Part shown: positions 25,301 through 33,962 of the stretch, one piece after another
Numbering within the stretch: the stretch's first letter is position 1
How the letters are laid out: each line of letters begins with the position of its first letter
NCBI GenBank assembly: GCA_016716905.1
Contig: JADJUS010000004.1
Coordinates: 372,001 to 436,000, forward strand
Source of the DNA: Acidobacteriota bacterium
Lineage (GTDB): Bacteria; Acidobacteriota; Vicinamibacteria; Vicinamibacterales; SCN-69-37
Direction of reading: 5' to 3'
DNA: 64,000 bases
Translations under genes and position numbers: made by a program
Notes under the pieces: generated by a model
Seen by the model: only the letters and a program-made list of their open reading frames with translations
What the model was told of the DNA's origin: nothing
Databases searched by the model: none

Positions 25301-26570
25301 GATCGCGGCGCGCATCACCGGCACCTTCGAGGCTCCGGTCTACGGCGGCAGTGCGACGGTGGCGAATGGGCGGCTCAGGCATTTCTCCTTCCCGCACAGC
25401 CTGGACAACATTCATGGTGCCGTGCGATTTGACGCCGCCGGCATCCGCCTTGATGGGCTTCGCGCCCGCATGGGCACGGGCGCGAGGAATGGTGGCGGTG
25501 AGATCGCGTTTGGCGGCACGATCGGGCTCGATGGATTCATGCCGAGCGCGTTGAGCGTCACGGCGCGGGGCGACGGCCTGGACCTGCGCTTTCCCGAAGG
25601 CTTCCGCTCAATCGTGGATGCCGACCTCTCGCTGACGGGGTCGCTTGAAGCCGCATCCCTTGCCGGCAGAATTACCCTTCGCCAGGTCCGTTATACGCGG
25701 CGGCTGCAGAGCAACGCCGGGTTGCTGGGGTTCGCCAATGTCGGGGGCGACGAAGTGCTGACGGTGGGTACCGCGGTCCCGACAGAATTGCCGCTGAGTT
25801 TTGACCTCGAACTGGTGGGCCAGCGCCTGCTCGTGATCGAGGACAGCGACGCCACCGTGGTGGTGTCTCCGGATTTGAGACTCACCGGTACACTCGATCG
25901 CCCGGTGTTGTCGGGCCGTGTTGATATCGATCGTGGCGAGACGGAGTTCCTCGGCAACCGCTACACGGTGGGCGGCTACGTGGAGTTTTCGAATCCCGAT
26001 CGGATCGAGCCCTTCTTCGACATCGAGGCGCGGACCCAGATCCGGCAACCCTCGCAGGAATACCGGCTCGACCTGACGTTTTCGGGAACACTGGACAAGT
26101 TCACCTACAACCTGAGTTCCGATCCGCCGTTGTCGCAAACCGACGCGTTGTACCTGATCCTCGGCCAGAACCCCAACCTGCAGCGCGCCGAACTGCGCGC
26201 CATTGAATCGCCGCAGGAAGTGCAGAACCGCCTGATGTCCTCCATGCTGGCGCAACTGGTGGCGAGTCCGATCTCCACGCAGGTGGGCCGCGTGGTGGAG
26301 AGCACCGGCCTGGTCGATACCTTCACCGTCACGCCATTGCTGGGGCAGGATGCCACCTTGCAGCAGCTCAATCCCGGTGCGCGTGTGACCGTCGGGCAGC
26401 GCATCTCGCGCAAGGTCTACCTCACGTATTCGCGGTCGCTGGACAATGCCAGCCTCGACTACGAGATTCTTCTGCTGGAGTACGCCCAGAACGACCAGAT
26501 GTCGTGGGTCTTGTCGCGTAACCAGGACGGCACGTTCGCGCTCGACTTCCGTGTGAGGTACCGGTTCTGA
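22374..26570 (+). CDS. tamB: TamB-like (DUF490) envelope translocation/assembly protein
   Basis: A 1398-aa protein with one N-terminal inner-membrane helix (about 25-42, TLLVLAAVGAALLVSLYTI). An AsmA-like segment follows (ERPVRIGRLSASLRPGLFIVEDVVIEG), then about 1000 residues of beta-helical repeats. The C-terminal TamB domain includes TGTLDRPVLSGRVDIDRGETEFLGNRY, DALYLILGQNP, ATLQQLNPGARVTVGQRIS and ends DFRVRYRF. TamB-family proteins bridge the periplasm and assist outer-membrane assembly or lipid transport. The Omp85 gene begins two bases after its stop, as for TamB-TamA pairs. GTG 22374 is chosen; ATG 22395 is an alternative. Confidence 0.88.
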   Translation: MTDREPQMAGEPAPPRRRWRALRWSRRTLLVLAAVGAALLVSLYTIDLGPYLKSRAEQAASAYMERPVRIGRLSASLRPGLFIVEDVVIEGLTPDAAPFLKAERIALRVPLQTLIRRQLIIEAEMDRWAMTIEMFAGNRNNIPRLRPRSTEPGRFQTNINYIWARGGWFRLIDHAQPLDFTAEQVAVNFTYAANLDKHVATVAFRGGVTNILSYEPMRLDSMSARLSFDKGNLLTVQGLDLVTDGTRSHMTGVINLNTWPELYFDIATAFDVAPLKEIFFFGQNFTATGRGEYKGRFQKFQNGKYDVTGGFKVPGFNVSGLDFPQLSGHVVWMQNRLEVIGAESPFYGGKLRLSYVLDSHGGARGSIADLSATYKQVDMTEFGRVMNWQGIELASRADGWQTMRWPSGRFDQMSGDGEIRAQTADGRAIAAAQLPLAIVYAPKEQPFLKDRPLGPVPVGGRVAYSLTPDRIELREGWLATPETHLSFTGATGWNDNANIPFRVVSTDWQASDRLLAAVLTTFGSATSAIEIGGRGTFDGTLTKWFSRPLIVGKFEGEGLRAWDVLWGRGRADVSIENSYINVSNSVFGDDVARLVANGKYSFGFPRADGGEEIDARITAERWPLVDWRHFFELEDWPVEGTLFADVRIYGRYLGPEGYGSLRVVPGTAWEETFESFTSRLTFEPEGLRVEGAEMTKSTGFVRGAAYIGWPPTKDGWGTYSFTFDGEKIPVESLVSFTVPNANLTGVLNFTMQGSGSQEHPRYEWDGTIADLFWGDEGIGQATAHMVIEEEMVRIDRLDVASDRLSVSGSGQVAMNDVYDGDLSLRFNETSVDPFLRFLAPQLSPYTQAVVSGAVRFRGELANVSKLGVDVTIEKADLKLFDYTLSNPIGANGVRVPLRMSFAEDVLRICGVVPASPSGPCAGSTGAFTLSGEGTSLTLGGVVNRAASTLDVSVNGASNLAVLQGVVQDLRSSGDATIAARITGTFEAPVYGGSATVANGRLRHFSFPHSLDNIHGAVRFDAAGIRLDGLRARMGTGARNGGGEIAFGGTIGLDGFMPSALSVTARGDGLDLRFPEGFRSIVDADLSLTGSLEAASLAGRITLRQVRYTRRLQSNAGLLGFANVGGDEVLTVGTAVPTELPLSFDLELVGQRLLVIEDSDATVVVSPDLRLTGTLDRPVLSGRVDIDRGETEFLGNRYTVGGYVEFSNPDRIEPFFDIEARTQIRQPSQEYRLDLTFSGTLDKFTYNLSSDPPLSQTDALYLILGQNPNLQRAELRAIESPQEVQNRLMSSMLAQLVASPISTQVGRVVESTGLVDTFTVTPLLGQDATLQQLNPGARVTVGQRISRKVYLTYSRSLDNASLDYEILLLEYAQNDQMSWVLSRNQDGTFALDFRVRYRF

Positions 26571-26572
26571 CC

Positions 26573-29539
26573 ATGCGAAGCCGCGCGTTCTTCGCCCTGT
26601 TCGTCGTGCTGCTGCTTCTCGGCCCGATGAGGGCGGCTGCGGTCGCCGAACAGGCGCCGCCGGCCGCGTCGCAGGTGCAGAACCTGCCGGACCTCAGCCA
26701 GTGGATCGGGCGCACCGTGACGCTCGTGCACGTGGAAATTGAGGGCCAGCCCGTGGCGCAAGCGAGCCTGTTCGCGTTGCTTGAAGTGCGCCGCGGCGCG
26801 CCGTTGACCGAGGAGGCCGTGCGCGAGAGCCTGGAGCACCTGCGCAATCTGGACCGGTATGAAACGGTTACGGTGACACCTCAGGCCGATGGTGAGGGCG
26901 TCGTCGTGTTGTTTGCGTTGACGCCACGGCATCTCATCGACCGTCTCGAGTTTCGGGGAACGCTTGGTCTCGACGGACGTTCACTGGAACGAGCGGTGTT
27001 GGAGCAGACCGGGGGGCGGTTGGTCGCGGTCAAGAACGAGGCGGCCGCCGACGCGGTCCGACGGCTCCTCGCCGACGAGGGCTTCTACCGTCCGGTTGTC
27101 GAGACCACGGTGGAGCCCAGGCACGATGTGCACGCGGCCACGCTCGTGCTCACCGTGGACGCGGGTCCGAGGCAACGCATCGGGAAGATCACGGTTGGTG
27201 GCGATTCGCCGCTGTCCACTGAGGAAGTGCTTGATGCGCTGAATGTGTCCGCGCGGGCACCCTATCGGCGTCGCGCGATTGAGGATGGCCTGCGGGCGAT
27301 CGCCGAGCGCCTGCGGACCCGCCGGTTCTACGAGGCATCCGCCAACCACTTTCCCACGGGTGACGGCGAGGTGGTGGACCTGACCATCTCGGTCGACTCC
27401 GGGCCCGTCTTTGACATTGTCGTGACCGGCGATCCGCTTCCTGATGGCGGCGTGGATCAGTGGATTCCCATTCGCCGCGAAAACTCGGCCGACGAGGACC
27501 TGCTGGAAGACTCGGCCTTCCGGATTCGCTCGGCCCTCCAGCGTGAAGGGTACTGGCGGGCGCGTGTGGAGGCCCGGCGGGCCGAACAGCCAGGCGGCGA
27601 TCGCATGGTGATCACCGTGGACGTGAGCAGGGGCCGCCTCTATCGCCTGCGCGATGTGACGATCGGCGGCAACACATTCATCACCACCACCGACGCGCGT
27701 GCGTTGCTGGCGCTTCCGCTCGGCGAACCATTCAGGGCGGACGCGGTCGCCGGCCGCGTGCAGGCCCTGGATTCCGCGTATGCCGCCGCCGGATATGCGG
27801 TGAAGTTTGAGGTGGCCCACGAGGAGGTGCCGTCCACGCGAGCCGATCAGGATGGCGAAGTGGTGGTGCACCTCACGATCCTCGAGGGGCTGGCCCGAAC
27901 CGTCGGCGACATCGTCATTGTCGGCGCCAGCCAGTTTGAAGAGTCCGAGTTGCGCAAGGCGATTGCGTCGAGGACGGGTGAGCCGCTTCGAGACGTGCAG
28001 ATGAGGGCCGACCGCAACAACGTTGAAGCGCTCTACCGCAACGCGGGGTTCCAGTCGGCGACGGTCACCGTTGTGCTCAGCGGGGGGCCGCGTTACACCG
28101 CGACCTTCACCATCAACGAGGGCCGTCAGACCATCGTGGACCACGTCATCGTCGCGGGGAACTCGCGCGTCAGCACCGCAACGATTCTGGCCCAGGTCAC
28201 GCTCAAACCGGGGCAGCCACTGGGGCAGGCCGCCCGAGCTGAGAGCCAGCGGCGTTTGAACGACCTGGCCATTTTCCGGCGCGTCAGCATCACCCAGGGG
28301 CCCGATACCGCCGGTGATGGCCGGGTGGACGTGATTGTGCACGTGGAAGAGTCAGCGGCCACGACGATCGGGTACGGCGGAGGCATCGAATTCGGTCGCA
28401 CGCCCCGCACGGTCGAGGGGGGCGTTGAAGACCGTTTCGAGTTCGCGCCCCGGGGGTTCTTTGAGGTCGGCCGGCGCAACCTCTTTGGTGGCAACCGATC
28501 GATCAACCTGTTTTCACGCGTCAGCCTGCGTCCCAGAAACGAACCCGACGATCCCGCGCGTGATGGCAAGGGGTTTGCGCTGAGTGAGTACCGCGTGACC
28601 GGCAGCTACCGTGCGTCACGCGTCTTCCGGAGCAACACGGACATCGTGGTGAGCGCCACGGCTGAACGTGCCATCCGTACCTCGTTCACCTTTGTGCGGC
28701 GAGCCGCAAACGCCGAGGCGTTGAGGCGACTCTCCACCAAGCTCAGCATCTTCGGCCGTTATGCGCTGGATTCGACGCGGCTCTTCGACACCCGCATCTC
28801 CGAAGAGGATCAGCCCCTGATCGACCGGCTGTTTCCGCAAATTCGCCTGTCGTCCATCTCGAGCGGTGTCGTGTGGGACAATCGCGACGATTTCCTGGAC
28901 CCGACCAGCGGGGGATGGCTCAGCGCCGACGCCGAAGTTGCCTCGCGGTCGTTGGGATCCCAGGTCGGCTTTGTGAAAGCGTTTCTCCAGGCCACCGGAT
29001 TCCGGCGAATCACGCGCGCGAATCGTGTGGTACTCGCGGGGCGCATTCAGGTGGGCGTGGCGCGCGGCTTTGAACGGCAGGTGACCCGGCTCGACGGCAA
29101 CGGTGTGCCGATTCTCGGACCCGACGGGGAGCCGCTGACCGACACAGTGGCCGACCTCCCTGCAGGGCGACGGTTTTTTGCGGGTGGCAGCACCAGTGTG
29201 CGCGGTTTCCAGCAGGACCGGCTCGGTGTGTCGGGCATTCTGAATGCGACCGGCCTCTCGAACGGCGGCAATGGCCTGGTGGTGTTGAACGGTGAGGTGC
29301 GAACGCAGGTGCTCACAAGTGTGTCGCTGGTGGGATTCATCGACGGAGGCAACGTGTTCGCCCGGGCCAGTGACATCCGGCCCGGCGATTTTCGCGGGGC
29401 GGCCGGGCTTGGCATCCGCTATCGATCGCCGCTGGGACCGTTGCGCCTGGATTTTGGTTTCAAGCTCGACCGCCGGGTGTTCAACCTCAAGCGCGAACGC
29501 GGGTGGGAGTTTCACCTGAGCATTGGTGAGGCCTTCTAG
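26573..29539 (+). CDS. Omp85 family outer-membrane assembly protein (BamA/TamA-like)
   Basis: A 988-aa exported protein. A signal peptide (residues 1-25) is followed by a long periplasmic arm of several POTRA domains (repeated patterns such as RQRIGKITVGGDSPLSTEEVLDAL, YRLRDVTIGGNTFITT, RTVGDIVIVGASQFEESELR and TIVDHVIVAGNSRVSTATIL). The C-terminal 16-strand barrel carries GRRFFAGGSTSVRGFQQDRLG, the lid-lock VRGF motif, and GPLRLDFGFKLDRR. It ends in Phe as barrel proteins do. More than five POTRA-like repeats and its place after tamB suggest a TamA-type partner rather than the main BamA, but this is inference. Confidence 0.9.
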   Translation: MRSRAFFALFVVLLLLGPMRAAAVAEQAPPAASQVQNLPDLSQWIGRTVTLVHVEIEGQPVAQASLFALLEVRRGAPLTEEAVRESLEHLRNLDRYETVTVTPQADGEGVVVLFALTPRHLIDRLEFRGTLGLDGRSLERAVLEQTGGRLVAVKNEAAADAVRRLLADEGFYRPVVETTVEPRHDVHAATLVLTVDAGPRQRIGKITVGGDSPLSTEEVLDALNVSARAPYRRRAIEDGLRAIAERLRTRRFYEASANHFPTGDGEVVDLTISVDSGPVFDIVVTGDPLPDGGVDQWIPIRRENSADEDLLEDSAFRIRSALQREGYWRARVEARRAEQPGGDRMVITVDVSRGRLYRLRDVTIGGNTFITTTDARALLALPLGEPFRADAVAGRVQALDSAYAAAGYAVKFEVAHEEVPSTRADQDGEVVVHLTILEGLARTVGDIVIVGASQFEESELRKAIASRTGEPLRDVQMRADRNNVEALYRNAGFQSATVTVVLSGGPRYTATFTINEGRQTIVDHVIVAGNSRVSTATILAQVTLKPGQPLGQAARAESQRRLNDLAIFRRVSITQGPDTAGDGRVDVIVHVEESAATTIGYGGGIEFGRTPRTVEGGVEDRFEFAPRGFFEVGRRNLFGGNRSINLFSRVSLRPRNEPDDPARDGKGFALSEYRVTGSYRASRVFRSNTDIVVSATAERAIRTSFTFVRRAANAEALRRLSTKLSIFGRYALDSTRLFDTRISEEDQPLIDRLFPQIRLSSISSGVVWDNRDDFLDPTSGGWLSADAEVASRSLGSQVGFVKAFLQATGFRRITRANRVVLAGRIQVGVARGFERQVTRLDGNGVPILGPDGEPLTDTVADLPAGRRFFAGGSTSVRGFQQDRLGVSGILNATGLSNGGNGLVVLNGEVRTQVLTSVSLVGFIDGGNVFARASDIRPGDFRGAAGLGIRYRSPLGPLRLDFGFKLDRRVFNLKRERGWEFHLSIGEAF

Positions 29540-31880
29540 TTTGTCGTCGACGCGCCGTCTCCGGTGGATCGATCGCGCCCTTGCGTTGGGCGTGGCGCTC
29601 CTCATCTTTCAGGTGTACTTCGTCACGATCTACCCGGGCCTGTTCGGCATGGGAGACGCCGCGAAGTTTTCGTTCGTCGGGAAGGTCCTCGGCACGCCGC
29701 ACGCGCCGGGCTATCCGATGTACGTCTGGGTCTCCCACCTGTTTTCGTACGTCCCCTGGGGTACCCTCGCGTTCCGGATGAATGTGCTGTCGGCCCTGCT
29801 GGGGGCACTGGCGGTGTTCTTCCTGTACTTCGCCGCGCGCGCTGTGGGCACCCGTCCTGCGGTGGCCGCGTCGGCCGCGCTCGCCTGCGGTCTTGGCCGC
29901 GCCTTCTGGGCGAAGTCGCAATACGCCAAGGGGTATACCCTCACCGCCGCGCTCGTCTGCGCGGGCCTGGTGTTGTTGTTGCGCTGGAGCCAGACCGGCC
30001 GCCGGTCCTTGTTCTATTGGGCCATCGCCGTCTTCACCTTCAGCATCGGCAATCACCTGATCATCGTTTCGATTTTGCCGGCGCTTGTGCTGCACGCGTT
30101 GATGACCAACGCGCGCCTGGCCCTGGCCCCACGCACGATCCTGCTGACTGTGGGACTGCTGGCGGTGGGGTTCTCGCAGTACTCGTTGATTCTGATTCGG
30201 ACGTGGCAGCAGGCGCCGTATCTTGAAGCCAGAGCCACCACGTTCACTGAACTGGTGGAGGTGGTGACCGCGCGCCGGTACGCGAACGAAATCGGCGCGT
30301 TCGCCGCAGCCGATGTCGTCCGTACCCGCGTGCCCGTGGTGGCAGGTCTGGTGGCACGCGAGCTGACGTGGCCTGGTTTGGCGCTGGTGCTCGTGGGTGC
30401 CGTGGTCCTGCTGCGCCGGCGTGCCCGTGACGCCGTGTTGTGCGTCGGCGGTGCGGTCGGCGTGATGGCCCTGACCGTGAACATGAGCTCGAACGAAGAC
30501 GAGGGGTTCATGTTGTCCGCGTTCCTCTTGTTGTGGCTCCTCGCGGCGTTTGGCCTTGAGGCGATCTGGTCGTGGCGCGGCCGGCTTGGCGCCATCGCGG
30601 CTCTCATCGTCAGCATTGGCCTGCCCGCGTCGCAGGTGGCCGGTAACTACGTCGCCAACGATCACCACCGGCGCACGTTCGAGACACGGTACTTCAACGC
30701 GCTGTTCGAGCGGTTGCCCGACAAGAGCGCCATCGTGATGGACAAGTACCCCACCAACATGATGCTGAACTACAAGCTGTTTGGTGAAGGCGCGGCAGCC
30801 GGGCGCGACATCGTGATGGTGCCGTCCGTGCCCGAGCAAGTCGTGGCGTTCCAGAAGCGTGGCTACAAAGTGTTCCTGTTCGATCAGGCCCGCGTGGAGT
30901 TGGCACAGTTTGACTACCGTGTGGAGCCTGTCCAGCTGAGCGCCGAGCCCTTCCCCGAGTACCTGCCGCAGGTTCGTGAGGGGTTCACTGTCGTGGTGGC
31001 CGCCACGCCTGTGGCGGCGGCTGGACTGATGTCGCACCCACAAGGCTGGGCGCACATTGGCGTCAGCCCCGATCGTGTGTTTCGCAAAGTGGGCACGCCG
31101 TATGGAGTCATTGGCGTGGCCGGTGCGCGCGGGACCGCCCTTGAGGCGCCTGAAGGGAACGAGGTCAATGTGTCGCTTGCGAGCGGCGCCGCTGTTGGCA
31201 CAACCAACGCTCTGGCTCCGGCCGAGATTCGCGTTCAGGCCGACAGCCAGAGCGCAGCAATCTGGATCGGTGGGAAGGAGCAAGGACGCACCAGCGACGG
31301 CGCCGTGGTGGCCGTGGTCAGTCCCAGCGGGAGCGTGTTGGAGACGTTCGTCCTTCGTCCGGCCGACGAATTCCGGGTGCCATTCGACATGCGGCTTTTT
31401 CCGTTCTTCGAATTGACGTCAGCCGGCACATGTCTGAACCTCGGCAATCAGGGTTGGCGCGACATCTCGACGCTTCCGGTAGACGGCCGGGTGACGTTGC
31501 GCATCGACAACTATCGGGCGTTTGAGTCGCGAGCCACGTTTTATGTGGTTGGTGATCGGCCGGCGGCGCCCACGCTGTTCGACGCGCGTGGCACGGGAGA
31601 GCTGAAGGTCAGTGCCCAGTCCTTTCGCACCGGAGACGCGGCGGAGCGGCGCGCGATGGCCCGGGTCATGGCAGACGACAACCAGGTGCTGCCGCTGGAT
31701 GCGCCGGCGGGAAGTGTTGTGTCTCGTGTGGAAGTGGCCGTGAACGACAACGGCGACTACAAGGCCGCGCTGCTTGATCTCGGTCTGCACCCCACGCGCA
31801 CGCTGGTCCGGGTCACGGTTGATCTGAATAATCCCCGGCGGGCCACCGTGTGCGGCGCGGCACCAGGAATCTCACGATAG
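29526..31880 (+). CDS. DUF2723-type polytopic membrane protein (glycosyltransferase-like)
   Basis: A 784-aa protein. The N-terminal half has about 10 membrane segments and the DUF2723/GT117 opening pattern (GDAAKFSFVGKVLGTPHAPGYPMYVW), where Asp in GD and the HAPGYP loop resemble lipid-linked sugar transferases. Residues from about 400 on form a large periplasmic region with beta-rich stretches. GTG 29526 overlaps the Omp85 3' end by 14 bases; TTG 29523 and TTG 29541 are alternatives. It likely glycosylates an envelope polymer or protein; the acceptor is unknown. Confidence 0.75.
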   Translation: MRPSSLSSTRRLRWIDRALALGVALLIFQVYFVTIYPGLFGMGDAAKFSFVGKVLGTPHAPGYPMYVWVSHLFSYVPWGTLAFRMNVLSALLGALAVFFLYFAARAVGTRPAVAASAALACGLGRAFWAKSQYAKGYTLTAALVCAGLVLLLRWSQTGRRSLFYWAIAVFTFSIGNHLIIVSILPALVLHALMTNARLALAPRTILLTVGLLAVGFSQYSLILIRTWQQAPYLEARATTFTELVEVVTARRYANEIGAFAAADVVRTRVPVVAGLVARELTWPGLALVLVGAVVLLRRRARDAVLCVGGAVGVMALTVNMSSNEDEGFMLSAFLLLWLLAAFGLEAIWSWRGRLGAIAALIVSIGLPASQVAGNYVANDHHRRTFETRYFNALFERLPDKSAIVMDKYPTNMMLNYKLFGEGAAAGRDIVMVPSVPEQVVAFQKRGYKVFLFDQARVELAQFDYRVEPVQLSAEPFPEYLPQVREGFTVVVAATPVAAAGLMSHPQGWAHIGVSPDRVFRKVGTPYGVIGVAGARGTALEAPEGNEVNVSLASGAAVGTTNALAPAEIRVQADSQSAAIWIGGKEQGRTSDGAVVAVVSPSGSVLETFVLRPADEFRVPFDMRLFPFFELTSAGTCLNLGNQGWRDISTLPVDGRVTLRIDNYRAFESRATFYVVGDRPAAPTLFDARGTGELKVSAQSFRTGDAAERRAMARVMADDNQVLPLDAPAGSVVSRVEVAVNDNGDYKAALLDLGLHPTRTLVRVTVDLNNPRRATVCGAAPGISR

Positions 31881-31893
31881 GACCGTCTTAGCG

Positions 31894-32796
31894 ATGCCTG
31901 TGCCGCTTTCCATCGTCGTTTCGAGCCGGACGCCGTGGCCGCACATCCAGCCCACGTTGGCGGCGATCGTGCGCGAAGCGCGGACGGTGGGCGCCGAAAT
32001 CATCGTTGCGGATGGATGCGGCCGTGCGCTCCCGGAACCCCTCGTGTCGCCGTACGACGAGGTCGTCTGGCTGAAGGTCCCGGGCGCCGGCGCCTTCGGT
32101 TTGCGGGCTGCGGCTGTCGCGCGCGCACGCGCGCCCGTCGTCGCCATCACTGAAGATCACACCATCGTCCGGCCGGGATGGTGCCGGCGGATCCTGCAGG
32201 TGCATGCGGAACACCCGTCAGCCGTCGCCGTCGGCGGGGCCGTGGAGAATGCCTCGACGGAGCACCTTCGGGACTGGGCGGGGTTCTTCATTGCCAACTC
32301 GCCCTTTCTGCTTCCGCTCCAGAACGGCGAGACCGAGCGGATTTCCCTGCAGGCCAACATTTCGTACAAGCGGCGCGTGCTCGAGCGTGCCGGCTCCGGC
32401 GACCTCGGCCTGATGGAGATGCTCCTCAACCGCGAATTACGAGAGCAGAACCAGACGCTCGTCGCCGACGATCGGATCGTCGTGGATCACGTGCAGGGAC
32501 TCAGCCTCGGGACGTTCTGTGTGCTGCACTTCCACAACGGCCGCTCAATCGCCGGGTATCGACTGCCGCGTATGAGCGCATTCGAACGGATCGTCCGCCT
32601 GGGCGGGTGCGCCATCCTGCCGCCCGTCATGCTGGCGCGCACGCTGGGGACCGTGATGCAGAAACGCCGCCTCGTGGGCCTCGCGTTTGCGTGTGTCCCG
32701 CTCATGACGCTGATGCTCTGCTGCCACGCCGCAGGTGAGTGTGTGGGCTACATCACAGGACCGGGGGAGAGTCCCAGGTACAAGCACATCGGATAA
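31894..32796 (+). CDS. Family 2 glycosyltransferase with C-terminal membrane segment
   Basis: A 300-aa protein with a GT-A fold start (LSIVVSSRTPWPHIQPTLAAI, AEIIVADGCG) and an acidic motif TEDHTIVRPGW in place of DxD. The acceptor region contains LQANISYKRRVLERAG. A hydrophobic stretch (about 245-285) anchors it to the membrane. It is the last gene of the + strand run and faces the minus-strand glycosyltransferase cluster, so it may act on the same polysaccharide. Confidence 0.8.
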   Translation: MPVPLSIVVSSRTPWPHIQPTLAAIVREARTVGAEIIVADGCGRALPEPLVSPYDEVVWLKVPGAGAFGLRAAAVARARAPVVAITEDHTIVRPGWCRRILQVHAEHPSAVAVGGAVENASTEHLRDWAGFFIANSPFLLPLQNGETERISLQANISYKRRVLERAGSGDLGLMEMLLNRELREQNQTLVADDRIVVDHVQGLSLGTFCVLHFHNGRSIAGYRLPRMSAFERIVRLGGCAILPPVMLARTLGTVMQKRRLVGLAFACVPLMTLMLCCHAAGECVGYITGPGESPRYKHIG

Positions 32797-32816
32797 CCGG
32801 CCCAGCATTACGCCGC

Positions 32817-33962
32817 TCACCCGAGCGCGTCGTAGCAACTGATTGTCTGCCGCGCGGTCTCGTTCCATCGAAACCGCGCCGCGCAGGCGAGCCCCTGTGC
32901 GATCCGCATCGCGCGATGATTCTCGTCATGCAGCGAACGGTGTAACGCGGCTGCCAGGGCCTCGACATCCGTCGGATCGACGAGATCGGCGGCGCCCTCG
33001 AGGTTTTCTCCGAGCGACGAGGAGCGGGACGAGATCGTGGGGATGCCGCACGCCATCGCTTCGAGCGGCGGGAACCCGAATCCCTCCTCGAGTGATGGAT
33101 AGACGAACAGCCGCGCACCGGCGATGAGCGACGGAAGATCGCTCTGCGTGACGTACCCGGTGAGGTGCACGCGTTCGGCCAGATCCGGCGCCGCCACGAG
33201 GCGGACCAACTCCTCGTAGTCCCACCCAAGCCGGCCGGCGAGGACAAGGTGTTCGGCGATGGCCCCGGTCTTCAGCAGGCGCCGGTAGCTTTCGACGAGG
33301 CGGACGAGGTTCTTGCGTGGCTCGATGGTGCCGACGAAGAGGATGTAGGAAGAGGGCAGCGGGAAATCGGGGATCCGTTGGCGCGCACCGTTCCGCGATG
33401 GGGGTTGGAACTCATCGCCGATCCCCGGGCTCACCACCCGCAGACGGTCGGCGGACGTGCCTGGCACGAGGTCGAGGATCTGCTGGCGTGTGAAAAGCGA
33501 GGGCACGGTGATGAGATCCGCGCGGCGAATGCTCGCCAGCAGCGCGCGCTTATACGGCGTGCTTCGTCGGAGCGGGATATGGCATTGCGGGTGTGTGAAG
33601 AAACTCAGGTCGTACACGGTAAGGACGTGACGCTGCCGTCCACGGTAGAGCGGCATGAGGAACGCAGGCGAATGGACGACGTCCACTCCGCGAAGTGTGG
33701 CGGCGGCTGGAAGCGCCACCTGCTGGAAGAGCAGCCGGGCCGGGCGGGACCGGAAGCACGCGGGCCTGACGCTGAAATTCGCTGGCAGGCGGCCGTCGAA
33801 CAGTTGCCGGTCCTCGTAGTTGACGAAGATCGTGTAACGGCGTACCTGGTCCACCTTGCCGAGGTGTGTCACCAGGTGAATGAGGTAGTTGTCGACGCCG
33901 GTTGGGTTCGGCAGCAGCGACGTGAGATCGATCGCGACATGCACCGCACGATTATCGCCCAT
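32817..33962 (-). CDS. GT4 family glycosyltransferase
   Basis: A 381-aa GT-B enzyme. The N-terminal domain starts VHVAIDLTSLLPNPTGVDNYL. The C-terminal Glycos_transf_1 domain has FVGTIEPRKNLVRLVESYRRL, VHLTGYVTQSDLPSLIAGARLFVYPSLEEGFGFPPLEAMACG, the EX7E sugar-nucleotide motif. It resembles mannosyltransferases of exopolysaccharide clusters. It is the last gene of the minus-strand operon; its start overlaps the next gene's end by 11 bases. Confidence 0.9.
   Translation of the reverse strand: MGDNRAVHVAIDLTSLLPNPTGVDNYLIHLVTHLGKVDQVRRYTIFVNYEDRQLFDGRLPANFSVRPACFRSRPARLLFQQVALPAAATLRGVDVVHSPAFLMPLYRGRQRHVLTVYDLSFFTHPQCHIPLRRSTPYKRALLASIRRADLITVPSLFTRQQILDLVPGTSADRLRVVSPGIGDEFQPPSRNGARQRIPDFPLPSSYILFVGTIEPRKNLVRLVESYRRLLKTGAIAEHLVLAGRLGWDYEELVRLVAAPDLAERVHLTGYVTQSDLPSLIAGARLFVYPSLEEGFGFPPLEAMACGIPTISSRSSSLGENLEGAADLVDPTDVEALAAALHRSLHDENHRAMRIAQGLACAARFRWNETARQTISCYDALG

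Noticed and set aside
29487..31283. 598-codon antisense frame across the DUF2723 gene
   Set aside because: His/Gln/Arg-rich composition without any motif; the + strand membrane protein explains the region.
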